DNA from: Acidobacteriaceae bacterium
GTDB lineage: Bacteria; Acidobacteriota; Terriglobia; Terriglobales; Acidobacteriaceae
Assembly: GCA_025462805.1 (NCBI GenBank)
Contig: JAOAPJ010000054.1
Span: 1 to 5,713, forward strand
Reading direction: 5' to 3'
Length of the DNA stretch: 5,713 nt
A program made the position numbers and the translations under genes. The notes under the pieces were generated by a model. It ran no database searches. It saw only the letters and a list, made by a program, of their open reading frames with translations, and was not told the DNA's origin. Below are positions 1 through 5,713 of the stretch, piece by piece (position 1 is the first letter of the stretch; every line of letters begins with the position of its first letter).

Positions 1-1007
1 CGAACGGCGGCCTGGTCACCGAAGCCGACCTCGCCCACTATCAGGTCAAGGAACGGACCCCGGTGACAGGTAGCTACGACGGATACGAGATCGTCAGCGC
101 ACCGCCGCCATCGGCGGGTGGCATCGCCCTGCTCGAGACGTTGAACATCCTCCGCCCCTACGATCTGGCCAAACTCGGCGATCGCACCGCGCCGGAGGTG
201 CAGCGCATCACGGAAGCCATGCGCCGCACCTACATGGACCGCACCGACTACCTGGGCGATCCGGACTTCGCGAAGCTCCCGCAGGAGGCGCTGCTCAGCC
301 CCAGTTATGCCGACGCATGGCGGAAGAGCATCGCGCCCGACCAGCCCACACCCTCGAAAGACCTACAACGACCGGCCGGCTTCCTGCCGCCACCACCCGC
401 GGCCAGCCTTGCCGCCTCGGCGTCTACTAACACCACGCACTACTCGGTACTCGACGCCAAGGGCAACGCCGTCTCGGTCACCTACACCCTCAACAACAAC
501 TTTGGCTCGCACGCTACCGCGACCGGCCTCGGGTTCCTGCTCAACGACGAGATGGACGACTTCGCCTCGAAACAAGGCGCGCCCAACATGTACGGCCTGA
601 TCCAGGGACCGAACAACGCCATCGCGCCCGGCAAGCGGCCGCTCTCCGCCATGACGCCGACCATCGTGCTCAAGGATGGCAAAGTGCGGATGGTGCTCGG
701 CTCACCCGGCGGCCCGCGCATCACCACCACCGTGCTCAACATCTTCCTCAGCGTCGCCGAGGGCGGTCTCAACATCCAGCAGGCCGTCGACGCACCGCGC
801 TTCCATCACCAGTACCTGCCCGACACGCTCTACGTGGAGGCCGGCTTCCCTGCGGACAGCGCTGCCAAACTCAAGGCGGAAGGCTACTCGCTGCGCGAGG
901 GCGGCCACTGGAGCGATGGCGAATGCATCGCCGTCAATCCGAAGACAGGCAAGCTGGAAGGCGGCCAGGACCACCGCCACCACTTCGGCAAAGCAGCAGG
1001 GTATTAG
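1..1007 (+). CDS. ggt: Gamma-glutamyltransferase, 3' part (start lies left of the window)
   Basis: This is a glutathione hydrolase/gamma-glutamyltranspeptidase, an N-terminal-nucleophile hydrolase usually exported to the periplasm. It cleaves or transfers the gamma-glutamyl group of glutathione and related peptides. The frame is open from base 3. The GTG at 63 is internal, because the residues before it (GGLVTEADLAHY at 6-41) are typical family sequence. The large subunit ends in a Pro/Ala-rich stretch (381-431). TTHYSV follows, and its first Thr (432-434) matches the catalytic, self-cleaving Thr391 of E. coli Ggt. The small subunit keeps TYTLN (Thr409 and Asn411 equivalents at 486-488 and 492-494), NDEMDDF (Asp433 equivalent at 558-560), GKRPLS, and the GSPGG oxyanion-hole glycines (708-713). 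The QGAPNMYGL segment after MDDF corresponds to the lid loop present in E. coli Ggt and absent from B. subtilis Ggt. One pocket position, Ser463 in E. coli, is Ala here (648-650). The protein ends in the family-typical GY. The family assignment is firm; the natural substrate is not known. Confidence 0.96.
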   Translation, partial: NGGLVTEADLAHYQVKERTPVTGSYDGYEIVSAPPPSAGGIALLETLNILRPYDLAKLGDRTAPEVQRITEAMRRTYMDRTDYLGDPDFAKLPQEALLSPSYADAWRKSIAPDQPTPSKDLQRPAGFLPPPPAASLAASASTNTTHYSVLDAKGNAVSVTYTLNNNFGSHATATGLGFLLNDEMDDFASKQGAPNMYGLIQGPNNAIAPGKRPLSAMTPTIVLKDGKVRMVLGSPGGPRITTTVLNIFLSVAEGGLNIQQAVDAPRFHHQYLPDTLYVEAGFPADSAAKLKAEGYSLREGGHWSDGECIAVNPKTGKLEGGQDHRHHFGKAAGY

Positions 1008-1017
1008 CTGGCATAAA

Positions 1018-1054
1018 AGAAAAGAGGGGAGCCACCCAGGCTCCCCTCTTTTCT
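1018..1054. terminator. Bidirectional rho-independent terminator between convergent genes
   Basis: A perfect 16-bp inverted repeat (1018-1033 with 1039-1054) encloses a 5-base loop, ACCCA. The GC-rich core is GAGGGGAGCC/GGCTCCCCTC. On the plus strand the core is followed by TTTTCTGCGTGCTTTTT; on the minus strand it is followed by TTTCTTTTAT, so either strand can supply the U-tract. It begins 10 bases after the gamma-glutamyltransferase stop and lies 15 bases beyond the receptor stop on the opposite strand. It should therefore end both transcripts and limit antisense read-through. The structure is seen directly; its function is inferred from form and position. Confidence 0.9.
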
Positions 1055-1069
1055 GCGTGCTTTTTCTGG

Positions 1070-4000
1070 TTAGAAGTGGACCTTCAATGCGAACTGCCCG
1101 AAGCGACGCTCATCGTTGGCGCCGCCATTCACGCCGCCCTTCTTGCCGGTGATCACGGGTGAGGTGGCATAACCGTAGTTGGCGACGTCATTCAGGTAGC
1201 CCACTTCATACAGGTTGTGATGGTTGAGCAGGTCGAACCCTTCGGCACGGAACTCCAATCCGATGCGCTCCGTGACGGCGAACGTCTTGCCCACCGACAT
1301 ATCGAGATTCCAGGCTCCCGGCCCGACAAAGGCATTACGCGCCGTCATCAGTGCAGGATACGGTCCGAAGTCCGAGATGCCGCCCAGGGCCGCATTGGAA
1401 AAGTTCTGCGCCAGCGGAAGACTGGCGAGAACAAAGTTATTGGGCGCCCCGCCGGAACCGGCGATGCTGGTGTAAGAGTGCTTTGTCAGCGGAGTCACGG
1501 GAGCGTAGCGCGGGATGCCCTGCCCGAACCCGGCATTCAGTGAGTTCGAACTGTCCGAGTACGTGAACGGTGTGCCGGCGCGCACAGTGTAGATGCCGGT
1601 CACGATCCAGTTACCCGCAACTTCACCCATCAGCGAACGCCGATTCTTGAACCAGGGAGTTGCCCAGATCGGCGCGAGCACAAACCGATGCCGCACATCG
1701 AAGTCCGATGAGCCACGATCGAGATACGGAGCCGTCGGGTTGAGATAGCCCAGATTGCCAACGCCATTGGAGGCGCTGTTGCTCTCCGAGAACGTCGAGC
1801 TGACGTCATCGATGGAGTGCCCGTAGGTGTAGTTGGCCACCAGCGACAGCCCCGAATGCGCCAGGTTGCTGGACTGCAGGCCGACGTTCAGCGCGTTGTA
1901 GTAGCTGTCGCCGTTCGACCCGCGGTTGTTGATCGAGCTGTACTGATTGTTAGGACGCGAGTAGTGGAAGGCTCCCGTTGCGTCCGTGAGTGGGTCGCCC
2001 AGCAGCAGATTGCCCAGCCCCAGCTCGTTGTAGTTCTTGATGTCGTACAAGTGCACGCCCCGGGCAGCGGCGTAGGTGGCAGAGAGCACTGTGCCCTGCG
2101 CCACCTGCCGCTCCAGAGACATGCTCCAGAACTGTGTCTGCGCGGTGCGGATGTTCTGATCGACATTGCGCAGGCTGGTGGGCGGCAGCGGCACCGTACC
2201 GGAGGCACCGCCGAGCGGACCCGCATTGGAATTCGTGACCGGCGTATTCTGCACCTGGATTACCGCGTAGTTCGGCGGGTTCTGGATCACGTTGAACGTG
2301 ACATTGCCGAAGTTGCGCTCATAGCTGATGCCGTAGCCGCCGCGGATCGACGTCTTGCCGTCGCCCGTCAGGTCATAGGCAAACCCAACTCGCGGCGCCA
2401 CAGAGCCGTACTGCGGGCTCCATAGCGAATGGATGGGGCTGTTCGGCACCGTAAACACCTGGCCCGTGCGAACCTGCGCCACCACGTTGGACCCGGCGCC
2501 ATAGTAGAAGTTGGAGTCCAGATTCGGATTGTTGTTGTGCTGCACGCCGTAGTACTCGTACCGCACTCCATAGTTCGCCGTGAAGCGCGGCGTCACCTTC
2601 CACGAGTCCTGTCCATACACCGCCCAGTCATGGAAGCGATCACTGCGGGCGAAGCTCGGCGACGTCGCAGGCAAGGTGATCGAGCAGGCCGGTGACTGAG
2701 CCAACTTCCCGGTCATGTAGTCCTTCGGGCAAGGCAGCGCTCCCCGCGGATTCACCGCAGCCTGAAACAGCACGTTGTTCCCGGTCAGGAAATTATCCAG
2801 CCCCGTGGGGAGGCTCGTGCCTAGCTGCTCGATGGCTTGCGCATACGCGCCGTAGGCACGATTCGACTGGATATAGAGCACCGTTCCGCCGAACTGCATG
2901 GAATGCGTGCCCTTCTGCCAGTTCAGGTCCTGATTCCACTGGATCGTGTTCTGCGGGCCACCGTAGGGTAGGCCACCATTACCCGTGATCTGGCTGTAGA
3001 AGCCCGGCAACTGCACCTGATGACCAAGGGCCGATGCGTTGTTGTAGAGGAACAGAGTCGGCGTATTCTGTAGCGCGGTATTGTAAGTGTTGATCGTGTT
3101 CAGGCGGGTGAAGCTCAGCTTGGTGTTGGTCAACAGGTTGGAATTGAAGACGTGTGAGATGTTCCATAGGACGGAGTTGTCCGTCGCGCCATCACCCACG
3201 TTGTACTGCGCATAGGGGCTCGAGAAATCAAATCCGTTGAAGTTAGTGAACTTCCACAGCGCATACCGCACATAGGTCTGTGTCTTGTCGGTGAAGTTAT
3301 AGTCGACACGGCTGTTCAGGTAATACTGATTCGTCGGAGCGCCGCCGCCGGCATCGGTCGGTGCCGCGAAGCTCACCTGATCGAACACTGGCGTGCCGCC
3401 TGGTAGCGCGGCAAAGGGCCCGGTCGCAGTGAGCTTGTACTGGCTCGCAAGCTGAGCCTGGCTGATGGTTCCCACAGTGCGCCCCGATGGAGCCGCGCCA
3501 TAGGTGGCGAAGTAGCTCTGGACATTCGCCGGAGCCAGCGCGAGAAATGCCGGATCCGGCACCAGCGAAATCTGGTTTGCCGAACTGCGCGTGCGCAGCC
3601 ACTCCGTGCTCTCGAAGAAGAACAGCTTGTCCTTTTTGACAGGGCCGCCGACGTCGAAGCCGAACTGGTTTCGCGTGTAGATGCCTTTCGGTACGCCATT
3701 GGCCGCATTGTCGTAGGTGTTCGCCGTGTAGGCGGACAGGCGATTGAACTCCCATGCATCCCCATGGAAATTGTTCGACCCAGCCTTGGTGATCACGTTC
3801 ACCACGCCGCCGGAGGCGCGGCCGTACTGCGCAGAGAAGTTGTTGGTGACTACGCGGTACTCCTGCACCGAGTCAAGCGGCACCGTCTGACCGACGCCCG
3901 TATTGAAGACGTCGTCGTTCTCTACGCCATCCAGCAGAATGTCCGTGCCCGACGCGCGCTGACCGTTAATGTTGAAGTTGACGCCGCGCAGCGCGCCGTT

Positions 4001-4567
4001 CTGCGCATGGCCCTGCGCATTGTCCCCGTTGCTGATATTGCCCGACACCGCGACGAAGTCGTATGGGTTGCGCGTAAGGCTGGGTAGCTGCGCCACCTGC
4101 TGCGTGTTGATGATCTGCGAAACTTCCTGATTCTCCGTATTGACCGTGGCCCCGCCCGCTCCCGCCGTCACATCGATGATCTGGGTGCCGGTGCCAACCT
4201 GCAGCTTGGGGTCGACGGTGACGCTGCCTCCCACCGTCATCTCCACCCGCTGCTTATAAGCATTGAAGCCGGGCGCCTGCACCGCCAGGTCATACTGCGC
4301 CGCCGGAACTCCCGTGAACGTGTATGTCCCGTTGCTGCTGGTGCTTGCCGTGCGCGTGGCCCCGGTGCCGACATTGGTGATGGTGACCGGGACGTTGGGC
4401 AGCACAGCACCCGATTGATCTGTGACAACACCGGTGATTGTGCCGGTGTCCACTTGCCCATAGACAGCCATCGGGGCGAGAACGGGAAGGGCGCTCAGAC
4501 CCAGGCTGCAGGCGAGCCCCCAGGGTGAATACAAGGATAGAAATCTGGATCTCAGGATGTGGCGCAT
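1070..4567 (-). CDS. TonB-dependent receptor, Oar-like, with N-terminal carboxypeptidase-regulatory-like domain
   Basis: A complete 1165-residue outer-membrane protein. It has a basic N-terminus and hydrophobic signal sequence, with likely cleavage near VYG/QV (about residue 37). A CarboxypepD_reg-like beta-sandwich follows at about 41-125 (TGTITGVVTDQSGAVLP, then NGTYTF...VPAAQYDL). The plug domain spans about 140-265 (DILLDG at 209-214, GGVVNVITK at 253-261). A long beta-barrel reaches the last residue, Phe1165, the usual outer-membrane assembly signal. Barrel motifs common in the acidobacterial family are visible: GDGK at 735-738, DVRHRF at 957-962 and FRAEGFDLLNHHN at 1106-1118. The size is normal for this family and larger than classical siderophore receptors. 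The mature chain has only two cysteines, 613 and 628. Such proteins are thought to import large or scarce substrates, often glycans or peptides, using TonB-ExbBD energy; the substrate here cannot be told. I see no clear TonB box. ATG at 4567 is chosen because a GGAGA site precedes it and it gives a proper signal peptide. The gene converges on gamma-glutamyltransferase and diverges from the isomerase. Confidence 0.95.
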   Translation of the reverse strand: MRHILRSRFLSLYSPWGLACSLGLSALPVLAPMAVYGQVDTGTITGVVTDQSGAVLPNVPVTITNVGTGATRTASTSSNGTYTFTGVPAAQYDLAVQAPGFNAYKQRVEMTVGGSVTVDPKLQVGTGTQIIDVTAGAGGATVNTENQEVSQIINTQQVAQLPSLTRNPYDFVAVSGNISNGDNAQGHAQNGALRGVNFNINGQRASGTDILLDGVENDDVFNTGVGQTVPLDSVQEYRVVTNNFSAQYGRASGGVVNVITKAGSNNFHGDAWEFNRLSAYTANTYDNAANGVPKGIYTRNQFGFDVGGPVKKDKLFFFESTEWLRTRSSANQISLVPDPAFLALAPANVQSYFATYGAAPSGRTVGTISQAQLASQYKLTATGPFAALPGGTPVFDQVSFAAPTDAGGGAPTNQYYLNSRVDYNFTDKTQTYVRYALWKFTNFNGFDFSSPYAQYNVGDGATDNSVLWNISHVFNSNLLTNTKLSFTRLNTINTYNTALQNTPTLFLYNNASALGHQVQLPGFYSQITGNGGLPYGGPQNTIQWNQDLNWQKGTHSMQFGGTVLYIQSNRAYGAYAQAIEQLGTSLPTGLDNFLTGNNVLFQAAVNPRGALPCPKDYMTGKLAQSPACSITLPATSPSFARSDRFHDWAVYGQDSWKVTPRFTANYGVRYEYYGVQHNNNPNLDSNFYYGAGSNVVAQVRTGQVFTVPNSPIHSLWSPQYGSVAPRVGFAYDLTGDGKTSIRGGYGISYERNFGNVTFNVIQNPPNYAVIQVQNTPVTNSNAGPLGGASGTVPLPPTSLRNVDQNIRTAQTQFWSMSLERQVAQGTVLSATYAAARGVHLYDIKNYNELGLGNLLLGDPLTDATGAFHYSRPNNQYSSINNRGSNGDSYYNALNVGLQSSNLAHSGLSLVANYTYGHSIDDVSSTFSESNSASNGVGNLGYLNPTAPYLDRGSSDFDVRHRFVLAPIWATPWFKNRRSLMGEVAGNWIVTGIYTVRAGTPFTYSDSSNSLNAGFGQGIPRYAPVTPLTKHSYTSIAGSGGAPNNFVLASLPLAQNFSNAALGGISDFGPYPALMTARNAFVGPGAWNLDMSVGKTFAVTERIGLEFRAEGFDLLNHHNLYEVGYLNDVANYGYATSPVITGKKGGVNGGANDERRFGQFALKVHF

Positions 4568-4574
4568 GCGTAGC

Positions 4575-4579
4575 TCTCC
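4575..4579 (-). promoter_or_regulatory. Ribosome binding site of the TonB-dependent receptor
   Basis: On the minus strand GGAGA lies 7 bases upstream of the ATG at 4567. This is good Shine-Dalgarno sequence and spacing, and it fixes the receptor start. Confidence 0.8.
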
Positions 4580-4591
4580 GAAAGTCGTACA

Positions 4592-4686
4592 GGTGTGGGG
4601 GGATTCAACTGCATGGCCGCCGGGTGTGACCTATGCAGCAGGGTGGACACACATCTCGGTGTGTTCTGCAACACACGCTTGGTGTG
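4592..4686 (+). repeat. Four direct copies of GGTGTG in the receptor leader region
   Basis: GGTGTG occurs at 4592-4597, 4623-4628, 4658-4663 and 4681-4686, and reads CACACC on the receptor's coding strand. The two distal copies extend to GGTGTGTT and are part of the dyad cluster; the two proximal ones are less conserved (GGTGTGGG, GGTGTGAC). Spacings of 31, 35 and 23 bases are irregular. The proximal copies could be weaker binding sites for the same factor, or chance in a G-rich leader. Confidence 0.35.
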
Positions 4687-4689
4687 TTG
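4646..4689. promoter_or_regulatory. Candidate operator: four alternating GTGTGTT/AACACAC half-sites
   Basis: Half-sites of one 7-base motif alternate in orientation: GACACAC (4646-4652, one mismatch), GTGTGTT (4659-4665), AACACAC (4670-4676) and GTGTGTT (4682-4688). Their starts are 13, 11 and 12 bases apart, close to one helical turn. The last pair extends to a perfect 8-bp dyad, CAACACAC (4669-4676) and GTGTGTTG (4682-4689), around a 5-base spacer. The middle pair forms an overlapping 7-bp dyad with a 4-base spacer. The cluster lies about 79-122 bases upstream of the receptor start, where a transcription factor could control that gene. The geometry is seen directly. The operator role is inferred, and I cannot name a regulator. 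No convincing -35/-10 pair is visible beside it, so which of the two divergent genes it serves is not settled. Confidence 0.5.
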
Positions 4690-5057
4690 ACTACTATGAT
4701 TTTGGTTGCAAAAGAAGAGATGCCCGATGAGGCACATACCTGGAAAGGTAACTTCGGCGCCGCGATTTTTGGGATCTGGCCCTGGTCGTCGCCAGGGGCT
4801 CGTTCCGGCACAAGCCGCACGCCACAGACGGCCGCCCGAATGGCCGGCAAGCCACGCCTCGCTGTTCCGTCAGGTCACCGGGAGCGCCCGTCGGAATTGG
4901 AGCGCGCGCGCCGGGGGACGCTGTCCTTCGCGGCGAGGTGTTTGCCGGCTGGCAGCCTTTTTCCGTACCCGGCCCTCAACCCGCAGGAACAGCACCAAAG
5001 GGGAGTTGTCACCGCAGGGTCGGCGGCAATGAGAATATAGATGCGGACCCACCCACC
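4690..5057. other. Non-coding divergent intergenic stretch, no gene supported
   Basis: This stretch lies between the receptor's upstream sites and the isomerase start. Open frames cross it on both strands, but their translations look like random GC-rich sequence, with runs of Arg, Ala and Pro and no recognisable motif, and none has a convincing ribosome binding site. Small structures are visible. TATGAT (4695-4700) resembles a -10 box but lacks a partner 17 bases upstream. CCCTGG (4780-4785) pairs with CCAGGG (4792-4797) around a 6-base loop with no T-tract. TTGTCA (5006-5011) is -35-like, and TATAGA (5036-5041) is -10-like but 24 bases away, too far for a normal sigma-70 promoter. It presumably holds promoter sequence for the isomerase gene. 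Confidence 0.5.
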
Positions 5058-5713
5058 ATGCTTCGAGCCCTCTCCACTCACGTCTTCCTCAGGCAACGTC
5101 TGCATCCTGGCCTGCTCGACACCCTCGCGCGCGGCGGCGCACAGGCTATCGAAGTCTTCGCCGCCAGGCAGCACTTCGACTACACCAGCCGCCAGCATGT
5201 GAAGGAGATCGCCGATTGGTTTCAGTCGACCGACGTGAAGCCCCACTCGCTGCACGCCCCCATCTATGCAGACGCCGACATGGGCCGCGGCGGCATGCCA
5301 GCGATCAACGTCGTGCACTACGACAAGTCGCGGCGCATCGATGCCATGGACGAGGTGAAGCGGGCACTCGAGGTCGCCGAGATCCTGCCCTACAGCTTTC
5401 TCGTGCTCCACATCGGCGATCGCGACGCCACCTGGGATGAACGCACGCTCGAGCACGCTCTCACCGCCATCGAGCATCTCAAGGCCTTCGGCGCGCCCCT
5501 CGGCGTGAAGCTGCTGCTCGAAAACATCCAGAACGAAGTGGCCACCCCCGAGCACCTGCTCGAGATCATCCAGGTCGGCCACTTTGCCAACGTCGGCGTG
5601 TGCTTCGACATCGGGCACGCCAACCTGATGGACGGAGTAGACCCTACGCTCGAGACCCTGCTGCCGCTGATCGGGTCGACCCACCTGCACGACAATCAGG
5701 GCGACCGCGACAC
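5058..5713 (+). CDS. Sugar phosphate isomerase/epimerase (xylose-isomerase-like TIM barrel), 5' part
   Basis: The first 218 codons of a TIM-barrel enzyme of the AP-endonuclease-2/xylose-isomerase-like superfamily, cut by the right edge. Members are cytoplasmic, metal-dependent isomerases, epimerases or related enzymes acting on sugars and inositols. The translation begins MLRALSTHVF and shows barrel-strand motifs in order: AIEVFAAR, SLHAP (His66), VLHIGDRD (His118), LLLENIQNE (Glu155), CFDIGHAN (Asp184, His187) and THLHDNQGD (His209, His211). Glu155, Asp184 and one of His209/His211 match the order and spacing of the metal ligands known in D-tagatose 3-epimerase (Glu152, Asp185, His211). The fourth ligand, a Glu on the last strand, would lie beyond the window. 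ATG at 5058 is chosen because recognisable sequence starts there. The frame stays open upstream, but those residues look non-coding. No good Shine-Dalgarno precedes it. The gene is divergent from the receptor. The family is clear; the substrate is not. Confidence 0.9.
   Translation, partial: MLRALSTHVFLRQRLHPGLLDTLARGGAQAIEVFAARQHFDYTSRQHVKEIADWFQSTDVKPHSLHAPIYADADMGRGGMPAINVVHYDKSRRIDAMDEVKRALEVAEILPYSFLVLHIGDRDATWDERTLEHALTAIEHLKAFGAPLGVKLLLENIQNEVATPEHLLEIIQVGHFANVGVCFDIGHANLMDGVDPTLETLLPLIGSTHLHDNQGDRD

Noticed and set aside
63..65. GTG as the start of the gamma-glutamyltransferase
   Set aside because: The frame continues upstream with typical family sequence (GGLVTEADLAHY), so the GTG encodes an internal valine and the true start is outside the window.
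1817..2425. A 202-codon open frame on the plus strand inside the receptor gene
   Set aside because: It lies wholly antisense to conserved barrel sequence, and its Val/Arg-rich translation is typical of a reverse-complement shadow.
4687..4700. TTGACT (4687-4692) and TATGAT (4695-4700) as a sigma-70 promoter on the plus strand
   Set aside because: They are only 2 bases apart, so they cannot work as a -35/-10 pair, and neither has a good partner at 16-18 bases.
4780..4797. CCCTGG/CCAGGG hairpin as a terminator
   Set aside because: Only 6 bp with a 6-base loop and no following T-tract on either strand, and no gene ends next to it.
4633..5040. A 135-codon plus-strand open frame in the intergenic region
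   Set aside because: Its start overlaps the dyad cluster, no ribosome binding site precedes it, and the composition looks random with no motif I recognise.
4875..5690. A 271-codon open frame on the minus strand opposite the isomerase
   Set aside because: It is the antisense shadow of a gene with clear TIM-barrel motifs on the plus strand. GC-rich codon bias commonly leaves such frames open, and its translation has no recognisable domain.
1..5713. A defence, mobile or otherwise novel multi-gene system
   Set aside because: The three genes belong to known housekeeping or nutritional families in convergent and divergent arrangement. There are no transposase, integrase, toxin, CRISPR or RNA-gene signatures.

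Overview
The window is GC-rich and densely coding, and it fits a Gram-negative soil-type bacterium, most likely an acidobacterium (Terriglobia such as Granulicella, Terriglobus or Edaphobacter). This placement is an inference. It rests on the very large outer-membrane receptor with an N-terminal carboxypeptidase-regulatory-like domain, a family greatly expanded in Acidobacteriota, and on the style of the two flanking genes. No marker gene is present to prove it.

Layout, left to right. (1) Bases 1-1007, plus strand: the 3' part of a gamma-glutamyltransferase gene, running in from the left edge. It covers the end of the large subunit, the autocleavage site with its catalytic threonine, and the whole small subunit. 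(2) Bases 1018-1054: a strong perfect hairpin between two convergent genes, with T-rich tracts on both sides, read as a shared bidirectional terminator. (3) Bases 1070-4567, minus strand: a complete 1165-residue TonB-dependent receptor of the Oar-like type. It has a signal peptide, carboxypeptidase-regulatory-like domain, plug, long beta-barrel and C-terminal phenylalanine, with a good ribosome binding site. (4) Bases 4568-5057: a 490-base divergent intergenic region. Its receptor-proximal part holds a cluster of GTGTGTT/AACACAC half-sites in alternating orientation about one helical turn apart, which is a candidate operator. The rest shows no gene I can support. (5) Bases 5058-5713, plus strand: the first 218 codons of a sugar phosphate isomerase/epimerase (AP-endonuclease-2/xylose-isomerase-like TIM barrel), cut by the right edge.

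The three genes do not form an operon: the first two converge and the last two diverge. A loose nutritional theme is possible (periplasmic gamma-glutamyl peptide breakdown, outer-membrane uptake, cytoplasmic sugar conversion), but nothing in the sequence links them. I see no defence system, mobile element, CRISPR array or RNA gene. The most interesting non-coding signal is the dyad cluster upstream of the receptor.
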